Shown piece by piece: positions 17,683 through 27,120 of a DNA stretch of 64,000 bases. The DNA comes from Aquilutibacter rugosus. GTDB lineage: Bacteria; Pseudomonadota; Gammaproteobacteria; Xanthomonadales; Xanthomonadaceae. Under the pieces are notes generated by a model. That model was not told the DNA's origin. It worked only from the letters and a program-made list of their open reading frames with translations, and did not search any database. The stretch lies in NCBI RefSeq assembly GCF_036541335.1, contig NZ_JAZHBO010000001.1, forward strand, positions 434,001-498,000, in the 5' to 3' direction. Every line of letters starts with the position of its first letter. Position 1 is the first letter of the stretch. The translations under genes were made by a program, and so were the position numbers.

Positions 17683-18354
17683 TTAGCGAATCCACGGGTA
17701 ATTGATGCGATCGTTCTCAAGCGCCATTTCCGGGCAATCAATCATCAGCTCGATGATGATGGGCATTAGTGTACTCAGGATGGCGACGGCATCCGCCAGC
17801 TGCGACCGGTTGGCCCCGCTGTTCCAGGTCGCACCACCGTGAACCAGCTGATTGCGCAGCACGTAAAGACGGTCCGCCACAATGGACATCAGCAATTCGG
17901 TCTCGCCATTCACGATGGCCCGCATGGCTAAGGCTCTAGCCGCATCAAACGACTCTCGCCATTTCTCCGAGTCGTCGTGGGTACGCAATGCAGTCCAAAA
18001 AGGCTCAAAAACGAACTTGTTGTCGATCAGCAGACGAATGGGACCGCTGAATGTATCGAACAGGGCCGCGTGGATTCGCTTTTCCTTATCGCATTGCAGG
18101 AGCCGCGCAATGAAGTCCCGCGCCTGGTCGCGCTCGCTCATTTCATGCCCGAACTCGCGGGCATATGCGGCATTGAGCGATATCCATAGAAAAATGAAAC
18201 GCGCGGCGGGATCGTCCATTTCGCGCTCGGAGCGATCCAGCCAGCTGATGGCACGATGTACCCGAACGCGCGTATTCTCGTCGACCGAATCGATAACGGC
18301 GCGCTGCTTCTCTTTGAGTGTCTTTGCGCTGGTGATGACAGGCCCCCTCGGCAA
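17683..18354 (-). CDS. HEPN-domain protein, possible RNase
   Basis: Unnamed 223-residue, mostly helical protein. Near residue 168 it contains RNQLVHGG, the Rx4H motif of HEPN ribonuclease and RNA-binding domains, with the polar residue after Arg that is usual in active members. Just upstream is FLWISLNAAYARE, like the helix that opens Apea-type HEPN domains. A stop codon (TAG) immediately precedes the TTG at 18354, so no longer start is possible; AGGGGG lies too close to serve it well and the true start may be downstream. It ends 75 bases before the cyanophycin operon, same strand. No nucleotidyltransferase partner is adjacent, so a toxin-antitoxin pairing is not supported. Confidence 0.6.
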   Translation of the reverse strand: MPRGPVITSAKTLKEKQRAVIDSVDENTRVRVHRAISWLDRSEREMDDPAARFIFLWISLNAAYAREFGHEMSERDQARDFIARLLQCDKEKRIHAALFDTFSGPIRLLIDNKFVFEPFWTALRTHDDSEKWRESFDAARALAMRAIVNGETELLMSIVADRLYVLRNQLVHGGATWNSGANRSQLADAVAILSTLMPIIIELMIDCPEMALENDRINYPWIR

Positions 18355-18474
18355 CTACAGATAGAATTATTGTTTGGGATCGCATCGTGAATGGCAAGAA
18401 AAAACGGTAGCGCCCTGATGTTTTGAGAGAATCCCTCTTGACGTATCATCAAGATCCGCACCGAGACTTCATTT

Positions 18475-19383
18475 ATGATCACGCGCACCCCCACCGAATT
18501 CTTTCGCCACGCCGCCACGCTAGCGGCCGACCGCTCTGCAACGGCCAAGGCGGCCTTTGTGGTGACACCGTTGGGATTTCGTCTGGCCGAGCAGTCGGCT
18601 ACCGACAATACCTACATGGCCGGCGCCGAAGCCTTTGATGCGGACGCCGCGCTGGCACAACACCGCGAGCTGCAACGCCGTCTAAGTCTGATCCTGCCGA
18701 CCATTGCCTTTCCGGGATCTGCCGAAACGCCCGATGCTGTGTTCCCGAACAACGCATTCGGAACCGCCTGTGGCACTGCTATCGTGGGCCGCATGCGCCA
18801 TGAGGTCCGTCAGCGCGAGACGCAGCGCACCGACATTCGCCGCTTTTTCTCGGATGTGCTCGGCTACGACATCGTTGATCTCTCATTGCAGGACCATCCC
18901 GCCGAACTGACCGGCGCACTGGTAATGGATCGTGCTCGCGGTCTGGGCTTTTTTGGCTTGTCCGAACGCTGCGATGAGGAAGGTGCCCGCCTGATGCATC
19001 AGGCCTTCGGACTGCGTGCATCCCTGCTGTTTGATTTGACTCCCGGCGAGTATCACACCAACGTGGTGCTGGCGATCCTGGCAGGTCGCGCTGCCGTGGT
19101 CTGTCCGAACGGATTTGCCGACCCCGCCATTCCGCAGGCAATCGCCGACTTCTATGCCCCAAGTGCAGTGATCTGCTCTGCCGAAGAGCACGCCGCCTTT
19201 GTCGGTAACTGCATCTCGGTGAGCAGCGATACCGTGTGGATGAGTCAGCGGGCCGCGGATGCTTTGAGCGCACCGCATCGCGATGTACTGAATGCGGCCG
19301 GGTTCAAGGTCGAATCCGTTGCGCTGGATGCGATCGAAGCAGCCGGCGGCTCCCTGCGCTGCTGCGTCGGCGAGATCTTCTGA
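18475..19383 (+). CDS. Arginine deiminase/dimethylarginine hydrolase-like enzyme (CtlX type)
   Basis: Member of the guanidino-group-modifying superfamily with a five-bladed fold, 302 residues. FPNNAFGT near residue 84 is the substrate-binding block of this subgroup, GEYHTNVVL near 190 carries the catalytic histidine, and SLRCCVGEIF at the extreme C-terminus carries the nucleophilic cysteine. Relatives are annotated as citrulline-utilisation hydrolase CtlX or dimethylarginine hydrolase-like. It hydrolyses a guanidino or ureido compound; the exact substrate is open. Divergent from the HEPN gene and close to the cyanophycin operon, which releases arginine when the polymer is broken down, so a role in arginine use is plausible but inferred from position only. 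Confidence 0.8.
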   Translation: MITRTPTEFFRHAATLAADRSATAKAAFVVTPLGFRLAEQSATDNTYMAGAEAFDADAALAQHRELQRRLSLILPTIAFPGSAETPDAVFPNNAFGTACGTAIVGRMRHEVRQRETQRTDIRRFFSDVLGYDIVDLSLQDHPAELTGALVMDRARGLGFFGLSERCDEEGARLMHQAFGLRASLLFDLTPGEYHTNVVLAILAGRAAVVCPNGFADPAIPQAIADFYAPSAVICSAEEHAAFVGNCISVSSDTVWMSQRAADALSAPHRDVLNAAGFKVESVALDAIEAAGGSLRCCVGEIF

Positions 19384-19387
19384 CGGA

Positions 19388-20014
19388 TTAGAGGTCAGCG
19401 TCTTTGGCTGTGGGCAAAGTCCAGCCACGCCGAATGGCGAGATAGCGCATCACAAACACAATGATGGCGCCGACGGTCAGAACCACCGGCGTCGGAATCG
19501 GCAAGTTGTAACCGATGGCAATCACTGCAGCGCCGGCCAATGCCGCAACGGCGTACAGTTCCGTGGGCTGAAACACGACCGGCACCCGTGCAGCCATCAT
19601 GTCGCGTACAACGCCGCCGCCAATGCCGGTGAGCATGCCAAGTAGCATGGCCGGAATCGGTTGCACTCCGTATTCCAAGGCCTTTTGCGTACCCAGTGCC
19701 ACGAACAGGCCAAGACCGGCCGCATCGAGAATACGGACCGGATTGCGGAAGTGTTCGATCCAGCGATGGCGATAGAAACCAAACAGGCCGGCCGCGCAAC
19801 TCACGGCGATGTGATACCAGCCCTTGAGGGCAACCGGAGGGTGGTCGCCAAGCAACAGATCACGGAACATGCCGCCAAAGGTGGCCGCTACAAATGACAG
19901 CACAATGATGCCAAACACATCGAGCCGTGCACGTACTGCCACGGTGGCGCCTGACAATGCGAACACGAACGTTCCGAGCAGGTCTGCAAACAGGATGAAG
20001 GTATCGAGTGACAT
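19388..20014 (-). CDS. TRIC-type cation channel family membrane protein (UPF0126)
   Basis: Inner-membrane protein of 208 residues with about seven hydrophobic segments in two repeated halves. Each half has the family glycine signature: GGMFRDLLLG near residue 47 and GGGVVRDMM near 133. Prokaryotic TRIC homologues form trimeric cation channels, mostly for potassium; physiological role in bacteria is poorly known. Its stop lies 4 bases from that of the CtlX-like gene (convergent), and its start is 11 bases downstream of the glycosyltransferase stop, so those two may be co-transcribed. Confidence 0.88.
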   Translation of the reverse strand: MSLDTFILFADLLGTFVFALSGATVAVRARLDVFGIIVLSFVAATFGGMFRDLLLGDHPPVALKGWYHIAVSCAAGLFGFYRHRWIEHFRNPVRILDAAGLGLFVALGTQKALEYGVQPIPAMLLGMLTGIGGGVVRDMMAARVPVVFQPTELYAVAALAGAAVIAIGYNLPIPTPVVLTVGAIIVFVMRYLAIRRGWTLPTAKDADL

Positions 20015-20025
20015 GCGGTGTGCTC

Positions 20026-20928
20026 TTAGTCGAATCGGTAGCGGGGCTCGCCGCTGCGGCCGGCCAGGCCATCGAACAGGCCCAGCAACATGGCGCGGAC
20101 GACTTGCCGGCGTGGTTTGACCAGCACCGCCAGACGCAGGAATTTCAGTGCAAAACGCGGAATATCCTGCGCCACCCAGGTGGCACTCACATGCGGGCGC
20201 CGATACAGCAGCACCCGATTGCGTGACGAAAAATACAGGCGCTTGGGCGAGTGGACCATGACATCGCCCAGATTCATCGGTAGCTGAATCAGGCGATCAC
20301 CGATGGCGTGATCCATAACGGCCGACGGAATGCCGAACAGGGCATAACCCTTGGCTCGCGCCCTGAAACTCCAGTCCATGTCGAGATTGTCAATGAACAA
20401 CGACGCATCCAGCGGACCCACATCATTCCAGACCGCTGCCGGAATATAGCAACCCGAGGTGATCAGGTAATCACACTGCACCGGCTGTTCGTCCTGCGGC
20501 ACGATCTTGGTATTGAGCGGAAACCCGATCCGAACGAACGGCTGCAGCTTGCCGCTGCGCGCATCCGCAAAGGCCGGTCCAACCGCACCAACCCAATGTG
20601 ACGCCGACAAATCCCAGTACGCCTTATCCAGGGTCGCGATCAGATCCTTGCTCGGTGTGCTGTCCTGATCAAACAGCACGAAGGCATCACTGCCGTTGGC
20701 CAGCGCACACTCAACACCGAGATTGATGGCCTGCCCCAGACCCACATTGCGTTCGTTGGCAATCCACTCAATATGCGATGGCGATTCGGAACGAACCGAT
20801 GCCAGCATCTCGTCGGGTGAGCCGTTATCCACCACCAGCACTGCATCGGCCTGAGCGGCCAGCAGTCCGAGCAGCGCAACGAGCGCCTTCGGCTCCGGGT
20901 GATAAGTAACGACGATGGCCGTGATCAT
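20026..20928 (-). CDS. Family 2 glycosyltransferase, rhamnosyltransferase-like
   Basis: Transfers a sugar from a nucleotide donor, probably to a lipopolysaccharide or surface glycan. Starts with ITAIVVTYHPE, the first strand of GT-A folds, followed by VVDNGS, NVGLGQAIN and the metal-binding LFDQDST near residue 100, then YLITSGCYIP and FIDNLDMDWSFRAR, as in WbbL/RfbN-type rhamnosyltransferases. A GTG start at 20961 would add 11 residues; ATG 20928 fits the domain start and is used. 300 residues. There are no other glycan genes nearby, so its acceptor is unknown. Confidence 0.85.
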   Translation of the reverse strand: MITAIVVTYHPEPKALVALLGLLAAQADAVLVVDNGSPDEMLASVRSESPSHIEWIANERNVGLGQAINLGVECALANGSDAFVLFDQDSTPSKDLIATLDKAYWDLSASHWVGAVGPAFADARSGKLQPFVRIGFPLNTKIVPQDEQPVQCDYLITSGCYIPAAVWNDVGPLDASLFIDNLDMDWSFRARAKGYALFGIPSAVMDHAIGDRLIQLPMNLGDVMVHSPKRLYFSSRNRVLLYRRPHVSATWVAQDIPRFALKFLRLAVLVKPRRQVVRAMLLGLFDGLAGRSGEPRYRFD

Positions 20929-21021
20929 GGCTTTATTGTACGGTGCCGCTGCGATTTTCACGGCGAGATGACACTTTCGGGAGCATCATGAGCGCTTCTC
21001 CGTCTGTCACAGGTCCCCCTC

Positions 21022-21618
21022 ATGGCCAGCAAGAAGTCCGCCGTCAAAAAATCCGCCCCGGCCAAAAAGGCCGTCCCGAGCAACACCGCAACCGGCAGCC
21101 TCCGGCTGGACACGGCTGCAATTGAACGCGCACGCAAGTCGCTAGACGAGGGTGCGGTCACTCCTTCGAACAAGGGCAGCTCCGAAGCAATCGTCAAACT
21201 GCTGAACGATTCGCTGGCTACGGAACTGGTTTGCGTGATGCGTTATAAGCGCCATCATTTCACTGCCAAGGGTCTGGAGTCGCCGGCCATTGCCGAGGAG
21301 TTCATGGTGCACGCCCAATCCGAATCGGCCCACGCCGACCGCATTGCTGAGCGTATCGTTCAGCTGCAAGGTGAGCCTGACTTCAATCCCGACACCCTGA
21401 CTGCCCGCAGTCATGCCGATTACAATGACGATACGGACCTCAAGTCCATGATTCGCTCCAATCTCATTGCCGAACGCATCGCCGTTGAGACCTACCGCCA
21501 GATGATTCAACTCATCGGTGATCAGGATCCGACAACGCGTCGCCTGCTGGAATCCATTCTCGAAGATGAAGAAGAACACGCCGACGAACTTTCCGACTGG
21601 CTCGAACGCGTCAAGTAA
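21022..21618 (+). CDS. Bacterioferritin-like protein with Lys/Ala-rich N-terminal tail
   Basis: Ferritin-superfamily protein of 198 residues. Residues 1-21 are a basic tail (SKKSAVKKSAPAKKA), which in Dps relatives binds DNA. The four-helix core carries diiron ligands in the bacterioferritin pattern: LATELVC near 67, HAQSESAHADRI near 97-108, ERIAVETY near 155 and LEDEEEHADEL near 181. Iron storage or oxidation in the cytoplasm or on the nucleoid is likely. ATG 21022 follows CCCCCTC, so the ribosome site is poor. Its end overlaps the start of the debranching enzyme by about 53 bases. Confidence 0.85.
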   Translation: MASKKSAVKKSAPAKKAVPSNTATGSLRLDTAAIERARKSLDEGAVTPSNKGSSEAIVKLLNDSLATELVCVMRYKRHHFTAKGLESPAIAEEFMVHAQSESAHADRIAERIVQLQGEPDFNPDTLTARSHADYNDDTDLKSMIRSNLIAERIAVETYRQMIQLIGDQDPTTRRLLESILEDEEEHADELSDWLERVK

Positions 21619-23749
21619 GTCCGGATTACGTTGGTCTGCGGGAGCGGCGCTGCTGGCAGTGCCGCTCTTTTGCTGGGCGAAGGATCCGCTGACCGCGTTA
21701 CGCCTGCCCTCCGATGCCACACAGAACCGCGAGGCGGTCTTCACCAACAAGCGTTCGGCGTTCTATCAGACACAAACTCATCGCAACGATCATCCGGAGC
21801 ATGCGTGGTTTCGCGGCTTTACCATTGCCGCCGAGCGCATCTTCAGCGATGCGCAGTTCCGTATCAACGGCAAGGTGTTGGATCCCGCGCAGGGCGGCAC
21901 CGCCGAGTTGACGCCAAATGAGCTGCGTCGCGTGTATCCGGGCAACGTCACCGAGACGGTGCGCCTGTTCGACAATCGCGATGTCGTCATGTGGTCGTTC
22001 ACCGGTACCAAAGCAGCGCCGGAGCTTGAATTGCAGGGTGATGGCCTACGTCGCATCAACGCATCGCATTATGTGCGTTCACGTGCCGCCGGCGGTGAAT
22101 GGCATGTTGCAGTAAAGACGGCCCCGCAAACCGCCGTGGCCGCCGTTGCCACTTCATTTAAGGAGGCGCAACAGCTGGCTCAGCTCGCGCTTAAGCAGAA
22201 TCAGCAATGGACGGCCCAACGCGAGCGCCGTCTGCGTTCGCTGATCAGTGGCCCGCATGCACTGCAAGCCGGTGATGCGACGAATGCTCTGCACTGGATC
22301 ACACTCAGCATGGATTCGCTCGTGACCGCGCAACGTGGTGACGGCATCTACGCGGGACTGCCGTGGTTCCAGGAGTACTGGGGCCGCGACAGTTTCATTG
22401 CGCTGCCTGGAGCCACTCTGGTGACAGGTCAGTTCGAAGTCGCAAGCCGCATCTTGCGCTCCTTTGCCGAGTTCCAGAATCGCGATCCGCAATCTCCGTT
22501 CTACGGTCGTCTGCCGAACATCGTCAAGCCGGCGGAGTTGGACTATCACACCACCGACGGCACGCCACGCTTTGTCATGGCTTTACGTGATTACGTCGAC
22601 TACAGCGGCGATGTGCAACTTGCACGCACTCTGTATCCGGTAGTCAGCGCCAGTATCGAAGGCGCACTCAAGAACTTCACCGACAAGAGCGGCTATCTGT
22701 TGCACGCCGATAACGAGACCTGGATGGACGCCCGACGCGAGCCCGACAAGGCCTCGTACTCGCCGCGTGCCAATCGGGCCAACGACATTCAGGCACTGTG
22801 GGTGCAGCAACTCAAGGCCGGTGTAGCCTTCGCCAAGCTCAACAATCGCCCTGAAGATGCCGAGCGCTGGCAGCAGGTCGCTGATCGCGTTCGATCCCAT
22901 TTTTCAAGGGATTTTGTCGTGGACGACGCCATAGCCGATCATCTGAATGCCGATGGCACCCCTGACACACAGATTCGACCCAACGCACTGTTCGCACTCG
23001 ATCTGGTCGACAGCGATACGCAGCGTCGCGAACTGCAACGTCTGTGGCCGCAGCTCGTCTATCCGTGGGGCGTTGCAACGCTTGGCGCCAAAGACCCGGG
23101 TTTTCTGCCGTATCATTGGGCGCCCGGTGAGTGGCATAAGGACGCGGCGTATCACAACGGCACGGTCTGGCCATGGCTCGATGGCGTCGCCATGCAGCGC
23201 ATGATTGAACTGGGCCGGCCGGATCTCGCGTGGCCGCTGTTTCAGTTCAATTTGCAAACAGCGTTGAATACCAACGGCAGTTTGCCGGAAACCATGGATG
23301 CCTATCCGCGCCCGGGCGCAACGTTACCAAGATTCACCGGCACGCATTCGCAAGCGTGGTCCCTATCGGAGCAGTTGCGCGTCTGGCATCAGTATTTCGT
23401 GGGCGTTCGCCCGCAGTTGAGCCAACACGAAGTCACGTTAGCACCGCGTCTACCGTCATCGATGCAAGTCGATCAAACCGCACGCATCGGCACCGGTACC
23501 TTGCGTACGCAATGCAATGCGCAGCATTGCCAATGGACGCCGACCAAGATTCAGTTTACCGCCAATCTCTCATTGCTCGGCTTCAAAACGTTGCAGGTAC
23601 CTCTGCAAAGCGGCGAGACTCTAATCGCGCAGCTGAAAACCGGCAGCGTCCAAGTGCAACGCCGTGGGCACACAGTCAAGCATTGGACCGCCAGCCGCGA
23701 TCCGCAATGGACACCATTGCCAGACGTCAAAATGGCGCGGCCTCTATGA
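21566..23749 (+). CDS. Exported amylo-alpha-1,6-glucosidase (glycogen debranching-like)
   Basis: Glycoside hydrolase with a C-terminal (alpha/alpha)6 domain of the GDE_C/GH133 group, 727 residues from the chosen start. The conserved block WFQEYWGRDSFIALPG near residue 270 and later YHNGTVWPWLDG are typical of debranching enzymes and their relatives. Residues 1-38 read as a signal peptide: basic start MKKN, hydrophobic AGAALLAVPLFCWA, so the enzyme likely acts in the periplasm. That start lies 53 bases inside the preceding ferritin-like gene in another frame; no other ATG, GTG or TTG upstream of the hydrophobic stretch fits. Some relatives act on other alpha-glucans or trehalose-like sugars, so substrate is not settled. 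Confidence 0.82.
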   Translation: MKKNTPTNFPTGSNASSKSGLRWSAGAALLAVPLFCWAKDPLTALRLPSDATQNREAVFTNKRSAFYQTQTHRNDHPEHAWFRGFTIAAERIFSDAQFRINGKVLDPAQGGTAELTPNELRRVYPGNVTETVRLFDNRDVVMWSFTGTKAAPELELQGDGLRRINASHYVRSRAAGGEWHVAVKTAPQTAVAAVATSFKEAQQLAQLALKQNQQWTAQRERRLRSLISGPHALQAGDATNALHWITLSMDSLVTAQRGDGIYAGLPWFQEYWGRDSFIALPGATLVTGQFEVASRILRSFAEFQNRDPQSPFYGRLPNIVKPAELDYHTTDGTPRFVMALRDYVDYSGDVQLARTLYPVVSASIEGALKNFTDKSGYLLHADNETWMDARREPDKASYSPRANRANDIQALWVQQLKAGVAFAKLNNRPEDAERWQQVADRVRSHFSRDFVVDDAIADHLNADGTPDTQIRPNALFALDLVDSDTQRRELQRLWPQLVYPWGVATLGAKDPGFLPYHWAPGEWHKDAAYHNGTVWPWLDGVAMQRMIELGRPDLAWPLFQFNLQTALNTNGSLPETMDAYPRPGATLPRFTGTHSQAWSLSEQLRVWHQYFVGVRPQLSQHEVTLAPRLPSSMQVDQTARIGTGTLRTQCNAQHCQWTPTKIQFTANLSLLGFKTLQVPLQSGETLIAQLKTGSVQVQRRGHTVKHWTASRDPQWTPLPDVKMARPL

Positions 23750-24175
23750 TTGACCCGAGTCGTTGACTGCAGTGCTCGCCTGCTCGCTCTCAGCAATATG
23801 CTGGCGGGCCAACTTGGCCAGATCCACATAGCCGGCACGGATCCGATCCAGGTCCTTCTCTTCGAGCTCTTCAAGATCCAGTAATGCGTTCTGCGCATTA
23901 CCGATGGCTCGAATCAGCTCATCGAGCTTGATCTGCACTGCCTCGGAATCACGGTTCTGCGTGTTCTGAATCAGAAACACCATCAGAAAGGTGACAATCG
24001 TGGTCCCGGTGTTGATCACCAACTGCCAGGTATTACTGAACCCAAACAACGGCCCCGTCAGCAACCAAAGCACCGTAATTCCCAGTGCAACCAGGAAGGC
24101 ACTCGGTCGTCCCGACCAATGCGCAGTTGCTTTGGCAAGGCGGGTAAATGGGGATACTCGGTTAACCGGTTTCAT
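23744..24175 (-). CDS. Low-affinity iron permease family protein
   Basis: Small membrane protein of 143 residues related to yeast Fet4-type low-affinity iron permeases, as found in many bacteria. Two membrane segments are seen (FLVALGITVLWLLTGPLFGF near 28-47 and TTIVTFLMVFLIQ near 58-70) followed by NTQNRDSEAVQIKLDELIRA, the family signature. The C-terminal third is a charged helix. It overlaps the end of the debranching gene by 6 bases (convergent). Transport function in bacteria is inferred from the family. Confidence 0.88.
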   Translation of the reverse strand: MKPVNRVSPFTRLAKATAHWSGRPSAFLVALGITVLWLLTGPLFGFSNTWQLVINTGTTIVTFLMVFLIQNTQNRDSEAVQIKLDELIRAIGNAQNALLDLEELEEKDLDRIRAGYVDLAKLARQHIAESEQASTAVNDSGQS

Positions 24176-24284
24176 GGTTCAATCCTGCGTGAATGGGTTC
24201 GAGCCTGACAACACAAAAATGACAGGATCTACACTTACATGATGTCATCATCACGCTAGGACTACCGTTCACCGGAAACACAAA

Positions 24285-24722
24285 ATGTCCCACACTCAGA
24301 AATTCCGAATCGTTTCCGTTGCCATGGCCACTCTGCTGGCAACCGCCGCTTGCAGTCAAAGCACCGAGGAGCCCGCAGCCCCGGTCCCGGCTACGGATTC
24401 CACCACCGCAACTCCGGCGACTACCCCTGCAGCCCAACCGGCAGCGCCGGCAACCAATTGGGTTGGCCGCTGGCCAGGTCCCGAGGGCACTTATCTCGCC
24501 ATCAGTGCCGAGGGTGAAGGCTACCGCATCGAACTCGCAGATCTCGACGCGCCCAAAGTCTATACCGGCAAGCTCGAAGGCGATGCCATCGTCTTTGAGC
24601 GTGACGGCAAAACCGAATCCATCCGCGCCACCAACGGAACCGGCACCGGCATGAAGTACTACGGCGACGACCGTACCGACTGCCTGGTCATCACCAAGGG
24701 TGCCGAAGGCTTCTGCCGGTGA
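24285..24722 (+). CDS. Small lipoprotein of unknown function
   Basis: 145-residue protein with a lipoprotein signal: basic start, hydrophobic VAMATLLATAAC, and the modified cysteine at residue 23. A Pro/Ala/Thr-rich linker (about 26-57) leads to a ~85-residue domain beginning WVGRWPGPEGTYLAI, probably a small beta-barrel or sandwich, with two further cysteines (DRTDCLVI and GFCR) that could form a disulphide. It would be anchored to a membrane and face the periplasm. I do not recognise a named function. Confidence 0.75.
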   Translation: MSHTQKFRIVSVAMATLLATAACSQSTEEPAAPVPATDSTTATPATTPAAQPAAPATNWVGRWPGPEGTYLAISAEGEGYRIELADLDAPKVYTGKLEGDAIVFERDGKTESIRATNGTGTGMKYYGDDRTDCLVITKGAEGFCR

Positions 24723-24748
24723 GCCATCACTCCTCAGTGACGGATTAA

Positions 24749-27040
24749 TTAGAACTGATACCGCGCGGTCATCGAAACGAATGGCGCCGCGGTACTCAGG
24801 TCCCGAATCACCATCATTTCGTCGCCCTGTTGGTATTCGCGCTCAATATTCAAATCCCGGGCAATCAGCCCGTACATATTCGCCGACACCGTCAGATTCG
24901 GTGTGGCTTTCCAGCTAATCCGACCGTTGCCGCTGAAGCCGGATGCCTTTCGGGTTACAAAACCGGGTCCGTTATATGCATCACTTTCGCGTTGATAGCC
25001 TAGGTCTAGCCCCATAGTGACATCGTCCAACTGCCAGTCGAAGGTCAGTGTTGAACTGAATGGCAATTGATCCTGCAGACCAAAGCGAGAATCTAGCCCC
25101 TGAATGCGTGTCCAGTTCCGTACGACGGTCGCGCCCAGCGTAAAGCTCCGCGCCGTTCCTGACAACGGATAAATATATTTGCCGCTAGCCGTGAGCGTTC
25201 GAATCCGTGCATCCGGAAGATTGATTGGCTGCATGATCCAAAGATTCGATTGCAGATTTTGCGTGATGATGTATCCGATGGAGTCTTGAACCCGCCGAGC
25301 GCTGATTCGCCAGGTTGTATCGAATCGTGGCGTCAGCTTCTTTTCCCAAGACAACATTGCAATGTCGGAGACCTCTTTACGAAGGTTTGCGTTTCCAATC
25401 GACCACGCCTCTAGCGGACGGTTAAGTTCGGCAATTCCGGATAAGGAGCTGGTACCCAGTTGGGTAAAGGTCGGCGGGGAGAAACTCCGCGCCGCGTTGA
25501 GGGACCACCTGCCGCTACGTTCGGAACGATAGGTCAGATTGACCGACGGTGCGAGTCCATAGTCGTCAAAGCGGTCGGCAATCGCACCCCCCGCGACATC
25601 CGGCGGCGCAATGCGCCAATGTGTCCACCGCAACCCCGTATTTATGCCCAAATTCTCTCCAAAGGATCGCACCCACTTGACGTAGAGTGCTTGGTCCGAC
25701 CGGCTAGCTTGTGTTGAAAGATCCTGCAAGGTCTGGATCGACAGTGATCCGACATCCTTTTGGTCCTTGGACCGCCACTCCGTGCGTTCACCGGCAATGC
25801 CGAACTCCAGCTCAGCACCCTTGCGGTATCGGTAATTTAATTTCGCGTCTGCAGAGGTCCGCACATCCTTTACTACACCCAGGCTGTTGGTGCGAAGATT
25901 CTCTCCCTCAAAATCGGTAAAGCTGTTCCAGCGACGCTCTGACGCGCCACTAGTCACAAACAATTCCGTTGTCCATTTTGAGTTGAGGGTCTTTGACCAT
26001 CGCACACTGGGGGTTGCTGAAGAAGTCTTAGAGCGACTGTATAGGCTCGACAACATTGGCGAATCCGAAAGGTTCACCGAATAGTGGAATGAATTTAGAA
26101 AGGCCAGATCCATTCGATTCGCGGTCAACGAAAGCGCCAGGAAGGAGCTATCGGGAAGCGTACGATTCCAGCGCAACCACGCATTCTGCTGATAGGTCGT
26201 AGCACTTGTAGATGAATCAACCTGCTTACGCTCCTGTCCGTGCATACGGGTGTCCGCAATCGTCACGCTACTCGAGGAATTACTCTGGATACTGGTGCTT
26301 GCACTGGCGTTAGCAGTGAACGAGTTTCCGTTGGTACCGACTGAGTTCAGCGAACCGAACAGCCCGATGCCGGACAGACTACCACCGTCCACCGTCACCT
26401 GCGCCACCGGATTTCGCTTAACAACTCGACGCTTCAGGACGACATTGATACTGCCGGCAATACCCTCGCTCGGCTTATCGGCCTCCGCACCGAACATCAC
26501 CTCGATATAGTCCACATCGGCGGGCTTTAAGTTCTGCAGATTGAACGTCGGCGGTGGCCGTCTGCCATCTACCAGAATCTGGGTGTAACGACCCGGCATG
26601 CCCATAATTGAGACCGAGCTCCCCGTGACTTGTAATCCGGGCTGCCGCCGCAGTACATCCAGTACCGACTGACTCGCAGGGTCGTCCAGCTGATCATTTC
26701 CGATATAGGTCTTGGTCACGTCCCGGTCCGCCTGACCACTGACTTTGACCTTTCCGACAGTCTTTACATCTCGCGAATCCGCATCGCTGGGTTTAGGCTT
26801 TGTCTCAGAGGCATCCTTATTAGCTTTAACGGCCCTATTAGACTGTTCGAGAATCTCGTCGACCATGGATTTCAGCTGTGCGTCGGACATATTGACGCCG
26901 GACATCTGACTGCGAATCTGCTGTTCAATGTCGGCGCGTCGGGCGGCTTCTGACTGTTGCGCATAGCAAGGCGACGAAGTCACCGATAAAGCTAAAGTTG
27001 CGGCAATCAAGATCAAGACCTCTAAATATGATCCTCGCAT
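24749..27040 (-). CDS. TonB-dependent receptor, distal cassette copy
   Basis: Outer-membrane TonB-dependent transporter, about 763 residues. A signal peptide (hydrophobic VLILIAATLALSVTSS) is followed by a charged helical stretch (residues ~30-65, with QIRSQMSG and VDEILEQSN) and a Pro-rich linker. VGKVKVSG is a possible TonB box. The plug domain has SVLDVLRRQPGLQV, SIMGMPGRYTQILVDGRR and VDYIEVMFGAEADKPSEGIAGSINVVLKR; a 22-strand-type barrel fills the rest and ends in the aromatic RYQF. ATG 27040 is chosen because the signal peptide starts well there; ATG 27100 would add 20 residues. Neither has a ribosome site. It is a diverged paralogue of the receptor at 28945-31212. Ligand unknown. Confidence 0.85.
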   Translation of the reverse strand: MRGSYLEVLILIAATLALSVTSSPCYAQQSEAARRADIEQQIRSQMSGVNMSDAQLKSMVDEILEQSNRAVKANKDASETKPKPSDADSRDVKTVGKVKVSGQADRDVTKTYIGNDQLDDPASQSVLDVLRRQPGLQVTGSSVSIMGMPGRYTQILVDGRRPPPTFNLQNLKPADVDYIEVMFGAEADKPSEGIAGSINVVLKRRVVKRNPVAQVTVDGGSLSGIGLFGSLNSVGTNGNSFTANASASTSIQSNSSSSVTIADTRMHGQERKQVDSSTSATTYQQNAWLRWNRTLPDSSFLALSLTANRMDLAFLNSFHYSVNLSDSPMLSSLYSRSKTSSATPSVRWSKTLNSKWTTELFVTSGASERRWNSFTDFEGENLRTNSLGVVKDVRTSADAKLNYRYRKGAELEFGIAGERTEWRSKDQKDVGSLSIQTLQDLSTQASRSDQALYVKWVRSFGENLGINTGLRWTHWRIAPPDVAGGAIADRFDDYGLAPSVNLTYRSERSGRWSLNAARSFSPPTFTQLGTSSLSGIAELNRPLEAWSIGNANLRKEVSDIAMLSWEKKLTPRFDTTWRISARRVQDSIGYIITQNLQSNLWIMQPINLPDARIRTLTASGKYIYPLSGTARSFTLGATVVRNWTRIQGLDSRFGLQDQLPFSSTLTFDWQLDDVTMGLDLGYQRESDAYNGPGFVTRKASGFSGNGRISWKATPNLTVSANMYGLIARDLNIEREYQQGDEMMVIRDLSTAAPFVSMTARYQF

Positions 27041-27120
27041 ATCAGTCGAATAAACTATAAATCGGCGGGATGTATTCTCAGTGTACAAAGGTAACTTCAT
27101 GAATCACAAGGTTTGAGCAA

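Noticed and set aside
17683..18354. HEPN protein as toxin of a HEPN/MNT toxin-antitoxin pair
   Set aside because: No nucleotidyltransferase or other small antitoxin gene lies on either side; the neighbours are iadA and the guanidino-hydrolase gene.
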